The notes beneath the pieces were generated by a model, which did not search any database, had not been told where the DNA came from, and saw only the letters and a list, made by a program, of their open reading frames with translations. Of a stretch of DNA of 64,000 bases, positions 9,138 to 16,850 are shown one piece after another (the first letter of the stretch is position 1; every line of letters begins with the position of its first letter). The DNA lies in the NCBI GenBank assembly GCA_964538615.1, contig CAZIGK010000002.1, forward strand, positions 1 through 64,000. The letters are read 5' to 3'. This stretch comes from CAZIGK01 sp964538615. GTDB lineage: Bacteria; Pseudomonadota; Alphaproteobacteria; Rickettsiales; RI-342. A program made the position numbers and the translations under genes.

Positions 9138-9431
9138 ATGAAGTACCTGTCTTCATGGGGTGTTTCAATTGTGGGCGATAATGTTTCAAAAGAGCGCAAT
9201 GGGGCAGTGGGGGGCGGCAAATTCGATGCAATGGCACCGGGTTGTACTGTGGAAAAAAGCAATATCCTTTTGTCTAAAAAAGATAATGATATTTCATTTC
9301 ATGCTGTGTGTGTGTTGGAACAGAACTTGCAAAATGATAGGCAGGAGCAAAAACCGACGCACAGCGTTGGCGAAAGAACCCAGCGAATATCCGGTTGCAT
9401 GCCCCTTATGTTGACAAAGAATTTTATGTAA
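9138..9431 (+). CDS. Doubtful small hypothetical protein
   Basis: 97-codon frame starting at an ATG (9138) with CGGAG five bases upstream. The protein is hydrophilic, with no transmembrane segment and no motif I recognise; it contains a Gly-rich stretch GAVGGGKFDAMAPG. It lies in the 400-bp gap between rbfA and the next plus-strand gene. Composition is plausible for a protein, but there is no family support. It may be chance. Confidence 0.3.
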   Translation: MKYLSSWGVSIVGDNVSKERNGAVGGGKFDAMAPGCTVEKSNILLSKKDNDISFHAVCVLEQNLQNDRQEQKPTHSVGERTQRISGCMPLMLTKNFM

Positions 9432-9472
9432 CAAACGTCCTGATACACAACAAAAAACCAGAGGAGCTGGCC

Positions 9473-9727
9473 ATGAAACCAAGCTTACGTATAGTCACCG
9501 ATACATCCGGCATATTAACCACGCAGGAAATAGTGCAAGGGTTGGAGATATTGTGCCAATATGCCATTGCCCGCCACAACCGGGAAGTAGCGGAAGCGAT
9601 TCAGACATGCCTGTGCGATATTTTGCATATGGAATTGAGCGCGGAGGCGATGGAAGGCACCACCCCCTATGACGAAGCCATGAGTCTGTTTGGGTTTGTT
9701 CTGGATACGCTGGTACCGATGATATAA
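9473..9727 (+). CDS. Small hypothetical protein
   Basis: 84 aa from the ATG at 9473, with a clear GAGGAG ribosome-binding site seven bases upstream. The protein is acidic and predicted helical (EIVQGLEILCQYAIARHNREV), without membrane segments or signal peptide; three cysteines. No family recognised. A TTGACA hexamer at 9412-9417 could be a -35 box but I find no convincing -10. Standalone gene. Confidence 0.65.
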   Translation: MKPSLRIVTDTSGILTTQEIVQGLEILCQYAIARHNREVAEAIQTCLCDILHMELSAEAMEGTTPYDEAMSLFGFVLDTLVPMI

Positions 9728-9916
9728 GCGTCCCTGACAGGGAAAGGCAAAGATACATCAGCAAGCCAAACCTGTAACGTGGAAACCATAAAGTTGCAAA
9801 GAACTGTTTGAAAAGCGGATGCCTTTGTTTTTTTTGGTTGAGTTTCCTCAAGAAATCCTTATGGTAAGTGTTAATAATAGATAAATACGCCGAAACAGGG
9901 AAGGGAATCTACCGCT

Positions 9917-10216
9917 ATGAATGCGCGTGTACTGCGTAGCATCCGGTTGAAGGGGGACATGCCGGATGAGATGGACGAACATGAGCCGGATATGATGAGC
10001 GATGCTCGTTATATACGTCAATCCTCTGTCATTATTCATGAAGCACTGCAAAAGGGCTTTGATGTACTGCAATTGGCCAACGGTGAAATTGTGACCACGG
10101 GCACGAAAGTGGTCGTGTATCGCTACCGTTGGGATGCCGCTAAAGGCCGTATTGTCCGCATAAAAACCACCGAAGATGAGATGCTGGACGAAACAGCGGT
10201 TCAGGAATCGGCCTAG
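9917..10216 (+). CDS. Small conserved-looking hypothetical protein
   Basis: 99 aa. Starts MNARVLRSIRLKGDMPDEMDEHEPD and contains a compact central block, ALQKGFDVLQLANGEIVTTGTKVVVYRYRWD, that reads like a small beta-rich domain, followed by an acidic tail. No signal peptide or membrane segment. It may belong to an uncharacterised alphaproteobacterial family (I have an unverified recollection of DUF2671-type proteins with a similar DVLQL..G..VTTGTK pattern). It stands alone. Function unknown. Confidence 0.7.
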   Translation: MNARVLRSIRLKGDMPDEMDEHEPDMMSDARYIRQSSVIIHEALQKGFDVLQLANGEIVTTGTKVVVYRYRWDAAKGRIVRIKTTEDEMLDETAVQESA

Positions 10217-10461
10217 GGTCAGATTCACCAACCCTATGAGATTTTGTGATGGAAAAACAGGCAATGGCCAAAAACCGGGGCTGTCGTTGCCTGTTCTCCC
10301 TCTCATCCATGGAGAGTAAGCAAACACAGCCCAATTCTGTTGACTGTTATCCTGTAAAGCCACAATGTTTACGAGTGTTTTGTCCCCCTGAGAGATATTT
10401 GCACTGTGTTCAGCATCTAGTAGGGTTGTTGAGTGTCTTACTCCTGAATGGCCTGTCATCG

Positions 10462-11760
10462 CTAGCCACTTGCGCCGTTGCGCAGATCTTCCACATACGC
10501 AACCACCTGATCTTGCACCTGAGATGCCTGATGGGTGATGTTTTGCGTTTCCACTTGCATGGCATGGCTGGCTTTGGCGACCTGCTGTGAAGATTGGCTC
10601 ATGCTGGTGGCGCTGCCGTTGAACTGTTCGCTCACCATGCGGGTATGTTGCAGGTTGCTGGAAATATCTCGCGTGGTGGCGCTTTGCTGTTCTGCGGCAG
10701 CAGCGATGGTCGCCGTGGTATGATGGATGGATTCTACCTGTTCCAGCATATGTTCCAGTGCTTCCGTGGTGATGGCGATGACCTGACGGGTGTCTTTGAT
10801 ATGTTGATCCGCTTCCCGCGTGGCATGTGCCGTGCGTTCTGCCAGTTGCTTTACTTCACTGGCGACAACGCTGAATCCTTTTCCTGCTTCCCCGGCGCGT
10901 GCAGCCTCAATGGTTGCATTGAGAGATAACAGGTTGATCTGGTGAGCAATATCGTCAATCAGGCTGGCGATACTGCCAATTTGCTCTGCATGGCTGTGAA
11001 GCTGCCGAATATGGCTGCGTAGCTTTTGCCCTTCTTCCGAAGCCGTTGTGGTTTGACGCGAGGCATGGTTTAGCTGTCGGTTAATTTCATCCACCGAGGC
11101 ACTGAGTTGTTCTACGGCGGCAGCGATGGTTTGGATACTACGGGTATTTTGTCCGGTGGCGACAGAGAGTTCCGCCGCTTGTTGTTCGCCACTGCTGGCA
11201 AGTTGTTGCAGGCTTTGAATGGTCTGACTAATCTGCTGGCAAGAATGCATGAGCTGCGTCAGCAGATTCATCACGTTCTGTTCCAACTGTTGGCCGGACT
11301 GCTGCATGACATGCCCCACATGGCCGCGAATACCATCAATGGAGCCATTGAGACGCTTGGCGCCCTGCTGCCAGTTACCATCCAGCCCGGTGGTCATGAT
11401 TTTGCGATAATATAACCCTTGGGCGGCGTGCTCTGCGCAGGCGTTGGTTTCACGGATATAGGCATCCGCAATGTCAATCAGGCGGTTGACAGCGTGCATG
11501 AGTCCTTTGAACTCCCCTTGCGGGCGTTTCCAGAACAGTCGTTTTTCCATTTCGCCTCTGGCGCAGCATTCCGTTGTCTCCATCATATGTCTCAACAAGC
11601 GGTTCTGTTGCCACAGCCATACACCGCTCAGTAGCGAAAGCAGGAGAATGAGTGTTAAAGCATACAGTGACCAGTGTGGATTGGCCAAAGCCGCTACCCC
11701 CGACGTAAAAGACAGTGATTGAAGTGCCAGAAGCCTAGAGCTGGTGAACCAATGCATCAT
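10462..11760 (-). CDS. Membrane methyl-accepting chemotaxis protein (CetA/Aer-like signalling half)
   Basis: 432 aa. Two close hydrophobic segments (about residues 9-25 and 32-48, the second ending LLSGVWLWQQNRLL) form a membrane hairpin with almost no periplasmic sensor domain. A HAMP-like helix region follows, then the MCP signalling coiled coil. The hairpin tip IDDIAHQINLLSLNATIEAARAGEAGKGFSVVASEVKQLA-type block, which contacts CheA and CheW, is clear around residues 265-305. The start at 11760 has AGGGGGT six bases upstream and overlaps the end of the PAS gene by 26 bp, so the two are translationally coupled. With no ligand domain of its own it most likely takes its input from the adjacent PAS protein, as in Campylobacter CetA-CetB or within E. 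coli Aer. Confidence 0.9.
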   Translation of the reverse strand: MMHWFTSSRLLALQSLSFTSGVAALANPHWSLYALTLILLLSLLSGVWLWQQNRLLRHMMETTECCARGEMEKRLFWKRPQGEFKGLMHAVNRLIDIADAYIRETNACAEHAAQGLYYRKIMTTGLDGNWQQGAKRLNGSIDGIRGHVGHVMQQSGQQLEQNVMNLLTQLMHSCQQISQTIQSLQQLASSGEQQAAELSVATGQNTRSIQTIAAAVEQLSASVDEINRQLNHASRQTTTASEEGQKLRSHIRQLHSHAEQIGSIASLIDDIAHQINLLSLNATIEAARAGEAGKGFSVVASEVKQLAERTAHATREADQHIKDTRQVIAITTEALEHMLEQVESIHHTTATIAAAAEQQSATTRDISSNLQHTRMVSEQFNGSATSMSQSSQQVAKASHAMQVETQNITHQASQVQDQVVAYVEDLRNGASG

Positions 11761-12274
11761 AGCTTACCCCCTGCTGATTCAGCCATTGTTGCAAATGCTG
11801 ACGCCCTGCCTGAATACCATCTTTGTAATGTGTTTGTTGTTTTTCTGCTTGAAGAATCGCCTGATATAGCGGGGCAACGGCATCTACCGCATGCCGTTCC
11901 GGCAGGCGGCGATTGGAGTGGTAGCCCACTAGCTGACCGTGACTATCATAACTGGGGGTGACGTGAGCCAGTACCCAGTAATGGTCTCCATTGGCGCAGC
12001 GGTTGATAACGTAGGCAAAAATTTCCTGACCATTGGTGATACGTTCCCACAGCAGATGAAAAATACTACCGGGCATATGGGGGTGGCGAAGGATGTTATG
12101 CGGCTTACCCAGAGTTTGTTCCGCTGTATAGCCTGCAACGCGAAGAAACACATCATTGGCGTAGGTGATGGTGCCCTTCATATCTGTTTTACTGACAATC
12201 AGCTCATCTTTACGGAAGAAAACCTCCCTTCCGGTGATGGATTGTTCTAATGCCTGAAGATGCTGGGGGTGCAT
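11735..12274 (-). CDS. Aer-like PAS sensor protein (CetB-like)
   Basis: 179 aa, one PAS domain and a short helical tail. It closely resembles the sensor part of the E. coli aerotaxis receptor Aer: TDMKGTITYANDVFLRVAGYT, GKPHNILRHPHMP, NRCANGDHYWVLAHVTPSYD and then AVAPLYQAILQ, matching Aer's EPLYKAL segment after the PAS. In Aer this domain binds FAD and reports redox state; FAD binding here is inferred. No membrane segment. Its 3' end overlaps the downstream MCP gene by 26 bp, so sensor and transducer are encoded as separate, coupled polypeptides. A CRP/FNR-type palindrome lies 70-85 bp upstream. Confidence 0.88.
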   Translation of the reverse strand: MHPQHLQALEQSITGREVFFRKDELIVSKTDMKGTITYANDVFLRVAGYTAEQTLGKPHNILRHPHMPGSIFHLLWERITNGQEIFAYVINRCANGDHYWVLAHVTPSYDSHGQLVGYHSNRRLPERHAVDAVAPLYQAILQAEKQQTHYKDGIQAGRQHLQQWLNQQGVSYDALVHQL

Positions 12275-12343
12275 AGGTGAAATCTGTCATATGGATAGCA
12301 GGTAGCAATAAATGCTAGTTTTTCATCTTTTATGTTAACCTGA

Positions 12344-12359
12344 TGTGATGTGAGTCACA
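12344..12359. promoter_or_regulatory. CRP-like binding site
   Basis: TGTGA-N6-TCACA, a perfect match to both CRP half sites with the correct 6-bp spacing, in the divergent gap between the energy-taxis pair (minus) and the unknown gene at 12476 (plus). The centre is about 77 bp from the PAS start codon and 125 bp from the GTG on the other side. Which regulator of the CRP/FNR family binds cannot be read from the site. Confidence 0.6.
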
Positions 12360-12475
12360 TAACCCGTCATCCAGAGCAAAAATGACAGTTTTGTGACAAT
12401 AGGCATTGCGCAAAAAAAGCACTGTTGTTATGAAAGTGTCTGTTTTTTCTGATCAGATATAAGGAACAGGCTGCG

Positions 12476-13165
12476 GTGCACCGTTTTCTGAAGCGTTCCA
12501 TTTTGATACACGATATGATGCGTCGGCTATTGGCGGATGCTGATCGCTGCCAGCAGTTGGCCGCCATGGGACGTTTGCAATTGACGGCCGCACATGAAGC
12601 CTATGAACGGACGTTAGTGGCGCTCTATCATTGGCAGAGGCCGGATGCTGCAAGCCTGCCACAGGAAGAATGCCGACAGGAACTGCAACATGCCATTGAG
12701 CATTTTGTGGCTTGGTTGTGGTTGTTACGACAACCGGAAGCGCCCAAAGAGCGAAAAGGTAGCCTATTATGGCGGCTATGGTGCGATGAAACGGTTCAAG
12801 CACTTTCCACCGCATTAAATTGGCGACAAAGAGTGATGTTGCTGCGACGACTGGGTGAGCAGGTAACACAGGCCATGCACACGTTACAGGTTCAGAAAAC
12901 ACAAAGCCCCTGTTACTTCCAGCAGAAGGTGCAGGAAACCCTGCAACAATGCCTGACGCGCAGGCAGGGAGATATGGCAGATGGAGTGGATCGTCACCTG
13001 CTGTTGCAGCGTTACCGCTCCGATATGGATGCTTATGTGCATGAATTGCAGGATATGATGCGCCGCGAGTCTTTTCTGGCGGTGTTTGCCGGGCATATTC
13101 AAACGGCACCCAATGGTAGTGAACGACCCTTAGATACTGTAGTTACGAACAAAATGGCGGCCTGA
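12476..13165 (+). CDS. Hypothetical helical protein
   Basis: 229 aa from a GTG start with AAGGA about 10 bases upstream. Soluble, very rich in Gln, Leu, Arg and Trp, predicted almost entirely alpha-helical (for example VDRHLLLQRYRSDMDAYVHELQDMM). No signal peptide or transmembrane helix. I recognise no family. A long opposite-strand frame covers the same region, but its protein looks random and this strand carries the ribosome-binding site. Divergent from the energy-taxis genes, sharing the region with the CRP-like site. Confidence 0.65.
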   Translation: MHRFLKRSILIHDMMRRLLADADRCQQLAAMGRLQLTAAHEAYERTLVALYHWQRPDAASLPQEECRQELQHAIEHFVAWLWLLRQPEAPKERKGSLLWRLWCDETVQALSTALNWRQRVMLLRRLGEQVTQAMHTLQVQKTQSPCYFQQKVQETLQQCLTRRQGDMADGVDRHLLLQRYRSDMDAYVHELQDMMRRESFLAVFAGHIQTAPNGSERPLDTVVTNKMAA

Positions 13166-13222
13166 GAAAAACGCGCCACTCAGTCAACAGGCGCAATCTA
13201 TGCCTGCACAGAGAGGTGCATT

Positions 13223-14743
13223 TCAGCTATCTTCCGCTGTCTCCTGATACACAAAACACGGAGAATTGTGGGAAATGAGCACCCGGCAGGCGGCGCGCGC
13301 ATTTTCCTGTGTCAGGCCGGAAAGCCGCGCCCTGTGAAGGGTTCTGCTGCCTTTATCCACATCGGCTACTTTTATCGCGGAGCTGGCTAAAGGCTGGCTG
13401 GCGATACTTAATGCATTCGCGGCAGCCATAATGGCGTCTTTTGCGTTGCTGAACGTTCCAACCTGAATCCCCCATTGGGCGGCGGGATTTAGGGGAGCCT
13501 GTGCGGACGCAGGTGATGAGACAGAGGCGATGTCTTTCGGGGTTTTGTCACGAATGGTAAGAATACCCTCTGGCACGGGTTGCAGCGGGGAGGGAATGTC
13601 TTTCACCTTCACCTTACCCACACGCGCACTGGTGAGCATGGATGAGTATTTGCTGCGAGAGACAGTATTACCTTCCAGTGTGGCATTCTCTCTGGCTTTG
13701 GCAACTTCCGGGGTTGGGGTCGGGAGTGGTTGTTTGGCAAGGGCGAACAAATCCTGATCCTGCGATTGGGATTGATAGACTGCGAGTTGGCTGGCACTGG
13801 GGGACGGTTTGGCTGTGGTAGGGCGGGGAACCTGATTGGCAAACTGACGGAAGAAATTATTATCTGAATTCAGGCGTGCCAGAGCATTATCGAGCAGGTG
13901 GCGCATGTGGTCATCCCGCTGTTGTGCTGTGTAGCCACCCAATACCACGGCGATGAGGTCATGGCCATCCCGCCGGACAGAGGTGACCAGATTGAAACCT
14001 GAAGCATTGATGAACCCGGTTTTTACGCCATCCGCACCCTGATAATACATGGTAATGCGGTTGTGGCTGCGGTAGGTACGGCCTTTGTAGGTAAAGCTAT
14101 CCCGCCGGAACATACCGTAATATTGCGGGTAGTGTTTTCGCAGTGCTAATGCCAGCTTGACCAGATCCCGCGCTGTGGTTTGCTGACCTGGATTGGGCAA
14201 GCCATTAGCATTTTTGAAGGTGGTATCCTTCATGCCCAATTCACGCGCTTTGCGAGTCATCATATCCGCAAATTTGGCCTCGCTACCCCCCAGTTGCTCT
14301 GCCAGAATCACCGAAACATCATTGGCGGAACGAATAATCAGGGCATAAATAGCGTCCCGCACTGTAATTTGGCTACCTGCCCGCAGTGACAGGTTGGTTT
14401 GCGGCTTGGATGCTGCATACGCAGAAGCTGTTAGCTTCTGGTTCATGGTCAGCCTGCCTTTTTGCAACGCCTCGAACGTTAGGTAGAGGGTCATCATTTT
14501 AGTGAGGGAGGCTGGATAGCGTTTTTGATCCGCGTTTTGCTCATAGAGTACCAGTCCGCGCCGTATGTCCACCACCAGTCCCGCATAACGGTTATTCCCG
14601 CCATCTATGGCAGGCAGGCGGTAGCGGCGTCTGGCCTCTGCATCGGTTGTCAGTAAGGTCGTGCACAGGCAAAGCATCCATAGCCAGACCCCTACCGTTC
14701 CAAGCAGACGAAATGTTGCTTTGATGGCAGGCGTTGTGCGCAT
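13223..14743 (-). CDS. D-alanyl-D-alanine carboxypeptidase (PBP5/6 family) with SPOR domain
   Basis: Penicillin-binding peptidase S11 that trims the terminal D-Ala from peptidoglycan stem peptides in the periplasm. 506 aa: a long signal peptide (LGTVGVWLWMLCLCTTLL, cleavage near TDAEA), catalytic domain with the SxxK motif SLTKM (~residue 80), SxN motif SAND (~138) and KTG motif GVKTGF (~240), then a Pro/Ser-rich linker. The last 80 residues (WGIQVGTFSNAKDAIMAAANAL onward) form a SPOR domain, which binds denuded septal glycan, so the enzyme is probably recruited to the division site. This architecture is typical of alphaproteobacterial DacC/DacF-like proteins. Confidence 0.93.
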   Translation of the reverse strand: MRTTPAIKATFRLLGTVGVWLWMLCLCTTLLTTDAEARRRYRLPAIDGGNNRYAGLVVDIRRGLVLYEQNADQKRYPASLTKMMTLYLTFEALQKGRLTMNQKLTASAYAASKPQTNLSLRAGSQITVRDAIYALIIRSANDVSVILAEQLGGSEAKFADMMTRKARELGMKDTTFKNANGLPNPGQQTTARDLVKLALALRKHYPQYYGMFRRDSFTYKGRTYRSHNRITMYYQGADGVKTGFINASGFNLVTSVRRDGHDLIAVVLGGYTAQQRDDHMRHLLDNALARLNSDNNFFRQFANQVPRPTTAKPSPSASQLAVYQSQSQDQDLFALAKQPLPTPTPEVAKARENATLEGNTVSRSKYSSMLTSARVGKVKVKDIPSPLQPVPEGILTIRDKTPKDIASVSSPASAQAPLNPAAQWGIQVGTFSNAKDAIMAAANALSIASQPLASSAIKVADVDKGSRTLHRARLSGLTQENARAACRVLISHNSPCFVYQETAEDS

Positions 14744-15026
14744 GAGATTCCTTCGTGCTTGCGGTTCGCGGGTTAGGTGGTCAACAGAAAATCATGCAGC
14801 GCCTCTTCGGCACTGTATCAAAATCTACCTTGTATGAAATATCGTCCACGGTGGAATTATACAAGCATAATTCCGGGGTGGAAGCGGTAAAATAACACCA
14901 CTTCTCACAAAATATAGTATTTCTCTGCCGGCGTAACGATACATATGGTTTTTTCCGGCGTCACGCAGGGGGTGGAGCCGCCTGTAAAATGTGCGTAAGG
15001 AATGTGTTTTGCGGTGCGAAAGAAGC
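14744..15026. other. Intergenic region between carboxypeptidase and phasin
   Basis: Divergent promoter region of about 280 bp. Apart from the inverted repeat at 14853-14874 and the phasin promoter downstream I see no gene; the small frame inside it has no ribosome-binding site. Confidence 0.5.
14853..14874. promoter_or_regulatory. Operator-like inverted repeat
   Basis: GGAATTAT-N6-ATAATTCC, perfect 8-bp arms, between the divergent carboxypeptidase and phasin genes. It has the size and symmetry of a dimeric repressor site. The binding protein is unknown. Confidence 0.4.
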
Positions 15027-15055
15027 TTGCAAGTTGTAGGGGGTTGCACTAATGA
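15027..15055 (+). promoter_or_regulatory. Probable phasin promoter
   Basis: TTGCAA, 17-bp spacer, TAATGA. A start of transcription near 15062 would exclude the upstream in-frame ATG at 15052 and leave a 30-nt leader before the ATG at 15094, which has its own CAGGGGGT ribosome-binding site. Confidence 0.4.
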
Positions 15056-15093
15056 TGGAGGCTAATATTATCTTACCTCAGGGGGTATCTGTT

Positions 15094-15687
15094 ATGTCTT
15101 CCGCTAAAAAATCGCCGCAAAAACCATCCAACCCAGCCCTGAAATCTGTGCAGGCTGCGCCCAAAGTGGCGGATGTTGTGCAATCAGCAACAGAGCAAGC
15201 CTTGCAGAATAGCCGTCATGTGCTGGAGGAAGTGCGTACCACGGAAGATGTGGAAGTGATGAAGTTTCAGGAGTTTTCCGGAGACATGTTGAAAGATGTG
15301 AATGCCTTTTTCACAGAACAGTCCGAGCAAATGACGCAAGCTTTCTCTGTGCTGTCTGAACTGGCGCAACAAACCCTGCAAGCCGTGACCGAGGCACAGC
15401 AAGTGTTGACGGATGCCACCCGTGAATTTGCGGAAAAGCAGTATAGCCTGCAAAATGAGCGTGTGAGCCAGTGGGTGGATGGTTTCCGTCAGTGCATGGA
15501 ATGCCGCACCGCCACCGATGCTGCGGAGGTGAGCAACCGTCTGGCGCGTGAAGCCATGGAGCGTCAGCTTTCCAGCGTTAGCCAGTTTGCCGATGATTAT
15601 TTCCAAATGATCAACCGCGTTGTGGAGCCGTTGACGGCAGCACAAGCTGACTTTGCAAGCCGCGTTGGCAAGTTGTTCAGCAAATAA
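15094..15687 (+). CDS. Phasin family protein
   Basis: 197 aa. Phasins coat polyhydroxyalkanoate granules and control their size and number. The sequence is an amphipathic, Gln/Ala-rich helix bundle typical of the Phasin_2 type: VMKFQEFSGDMLKDVNAFFTEQSEQM, ALNE-like LSELAQQTLQAVTEAQQVL, and a C-terminal QMINRVVEPLTAAQADF segment. The Ala/Lys/Pro-rich N-terminus (SSAKKSPQKPSN) is disordered. The ATG at 15094 is chosen for its ribosome-binding site eight bases upstream. No PHA synthase is in the window. An intrinsic terminator follows. Confidence 0.82.
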   Translation: MSSAKKSPQKPSNPALKSVQAAPKVADVVQSATEQALQNSRHVLEEVRTTEDVEVMKFQEFSGDMLKDVNAFFTEQSEQMTQAFSVLSELAQQTLQAVTEAQQVLTDATREFAEKQYSLQNERVSQWVDGFRQCMECRTATDAAEVSNRLAREAMERQLSSVSQFADDYFQMINRVVEPLTAAQADFASRVGKLFSK

Positions 15688-15717
15688 TAGCGCATCATTT
15701 CAGGATATATCTGATAA

Positions 15718-15748
15718 AAAGGGAAGGGGAAACGCCTTCCCTTTTTTT
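15718..15748 (+). terminator. Rho-independent terminator of the phasin gene
   Basis: Perfect 10-bp stem (15718-15727 with 15735-15744), 7-nt loop, followed by T residues; 30 bp after the phasin stop. Confidence 0.88.
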
Positions 15749-15827
15749 ATGTTTTGTGCTGATTTTTCTGCGTCTGATATTGCGTGGTTTGTCTGTTTAT
15801 TAAGAACTCTGCGCCACACTGTGCAAC

Positions 15828-16583
15828 ATGAACCATTCACTATGGAGGCATCGGGTGCGGCGTATCATGGGTGGAGTGCTTGCGATACTGACGTTCGCGG
15901 GGCTGAGCAGCGCAGGTTTTGCCGCAGCGCAGATACAAAGTGGTACCGGTTTCTTTGTGAGCAATACCGGACATATTATCACCAATGAGCACGTGGTTCA
16001 TGGCTGTAGCAAGGTGATGGTTCGAGGTTCTGTCTCCCCATCCACTGCGTATGTACTGGATGTGGATACGGAATATGATCTGGCGTTGCTACGTGCGGAA
16101 AGTAAGCCCCGGCGTATTGCCAATATTCGCCGTAGTGATGACGCTATCATGATTAATGATCCGTTGATGGTGATTGGTTACCCGCTGAATCATGGGGTCA
16201 CGGGCATTTACAAAGTGGAATATAGTCAGGTGCTGGATCTGGCAGGCCCCACGGGTGAGCCGAAATGGATTCAGTTTGCACATGCCGCCTTGCAGGGTAA
16301 TAGCGGTGGCCCATTACTGGATTCCAGCGGCAATGTGATTGGTGTGGTTGTGGGTAAGACTCGACTGTTGAAAATGGATGCCGAAACGGGCGAGCCGATT
16401 ACCCTGCAACAGTCTGATGTGGCCATTAGCCTGCCTGTACTGAAAGCGTTTTTGAATAAAAATCGGGTGTATTTTCAGGCGGCAGATTCCCGTGCATATT
16501 ACTCCGTGGAACGGGTGGAAAACAGTGCCCGCAATTACATTGTGAACATCCATTGTCGGCGTGAAGTTCCACAGGCGAAGTAA
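15828..16583 (+). CDS. Exported trypsin-like serine protease (S1C/DegP-like, no PDZ)
   Basis: 251 aa. A signal peptide is visible (RRIMGGVLAILTFAGLSSAGFA, cleavage near AAA). The mature part is a single chymotrypsin-fold domain: GTGFFVSNTGHIITNEHVVHG with the catalytic His (~residue 46), YDLALLRA with the Asp (~84), and ALQGNSGGPLLDSSGNVIGVV with the nucleophilic Ser (~161). No PDZ domain follows, unlike DegP or DegS, so it probably acts as a small periplasmic or secreted protease. Monocistronic, followed by a weak hairpin terminator. The target is unknown. Confidence 0.9.
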   Translation: MNHSLWRHRVRRIMGGVLAILTFAGLSSAGFAAAQIQSGTGFFVSNTGHIITNEHVVHGCSKVMVRGSVSPSTAYVLDVDTEYDLALLRAESKPRRIANIRRSDDAIMINDPLMVIGYPLNHGVTGIYKVEYSQVLDLAGPTGEPKWIQFAHAALQGNSGGPLLDSSGNVIGVVVGKTRLLKMDAETGEPITLQQSDVAISLPVLKAFLNKNRVYFQAADSRAYYSVERVENSARNYIVNIHCRREVPQAK

Positions 16584-16610
16584 AGGCACTGAGTCGTCTA
16601 TTCAGATAAC

Positions 16611-16639
16611 CCTTAGCCTTTGCGCTAAGGTGCATTTTT
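16611..16639 (+). terminator. Probable terminator after the protease gene
   Basis: CCTTAGC-N6-GCTAAGG (16611-16630) followed by TGCATTTTT. A short 7-bp stem, 28 bp after the stop codon. Confidence 0.5.
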
Positions 16640-16783
16640 GCCATCGCCCGACAGGTTTGGCCAATATGCGTGCCTGCTACGTGAACGCGCTTGTCAGTCG
16701 GTAGGCCACGCATTATTGGAGCCAGTCAAATATTCGGCAATCTATCATCAAGTTATCTAAAGCTTCAACTCAGGTTGTTATGA

Positions 16784-16811
16784 TTGACAAGTCCATCCCC
16801 CGCTGCATAAT
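16784..16811 (+). promoter_or_regulatory. Sigma-70-like promoter of the gene at 16851
   Basis: TTGACA (16784-16789), 16-bp spacer, CATAAT (16806-16811). Expected transcription start near 16818, directly in front of or inside the Fur-like box. Confidence 0.55.
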
Positions 16812-16817
16812 GCGATT

Positions 16818-16836
16818 GATAATGATTTGCATTCGT
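16818..16836 (+). promoter_or_regulatory. Fur-box-like sequence
   Basis: GATAATGATTTGCATTCGT matches the 19-bp Fur consensus at 13 positions, including all of GATAATGAT and the CATT of the second arm. It sits at the predicted +1 of the promoter at 16784-16811, a position where a bound repressor would block transcription. Alphaproteobacterial iron regulators (Fur/Mur, Irr) differ in preference, so this is a prediction. Confidence 0.4.
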
Positions 16837-16850
16837 AGGGGCGAAACGGC

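Noticed and set aside
12453..13109. 218-codon minus-strand frame opposite the unknown gene at 12476
   Set aside because: Pro/His/Ala-rich random-looking product; the plus-strand frame has the ribosome-binding site and a more protein-like sequence.
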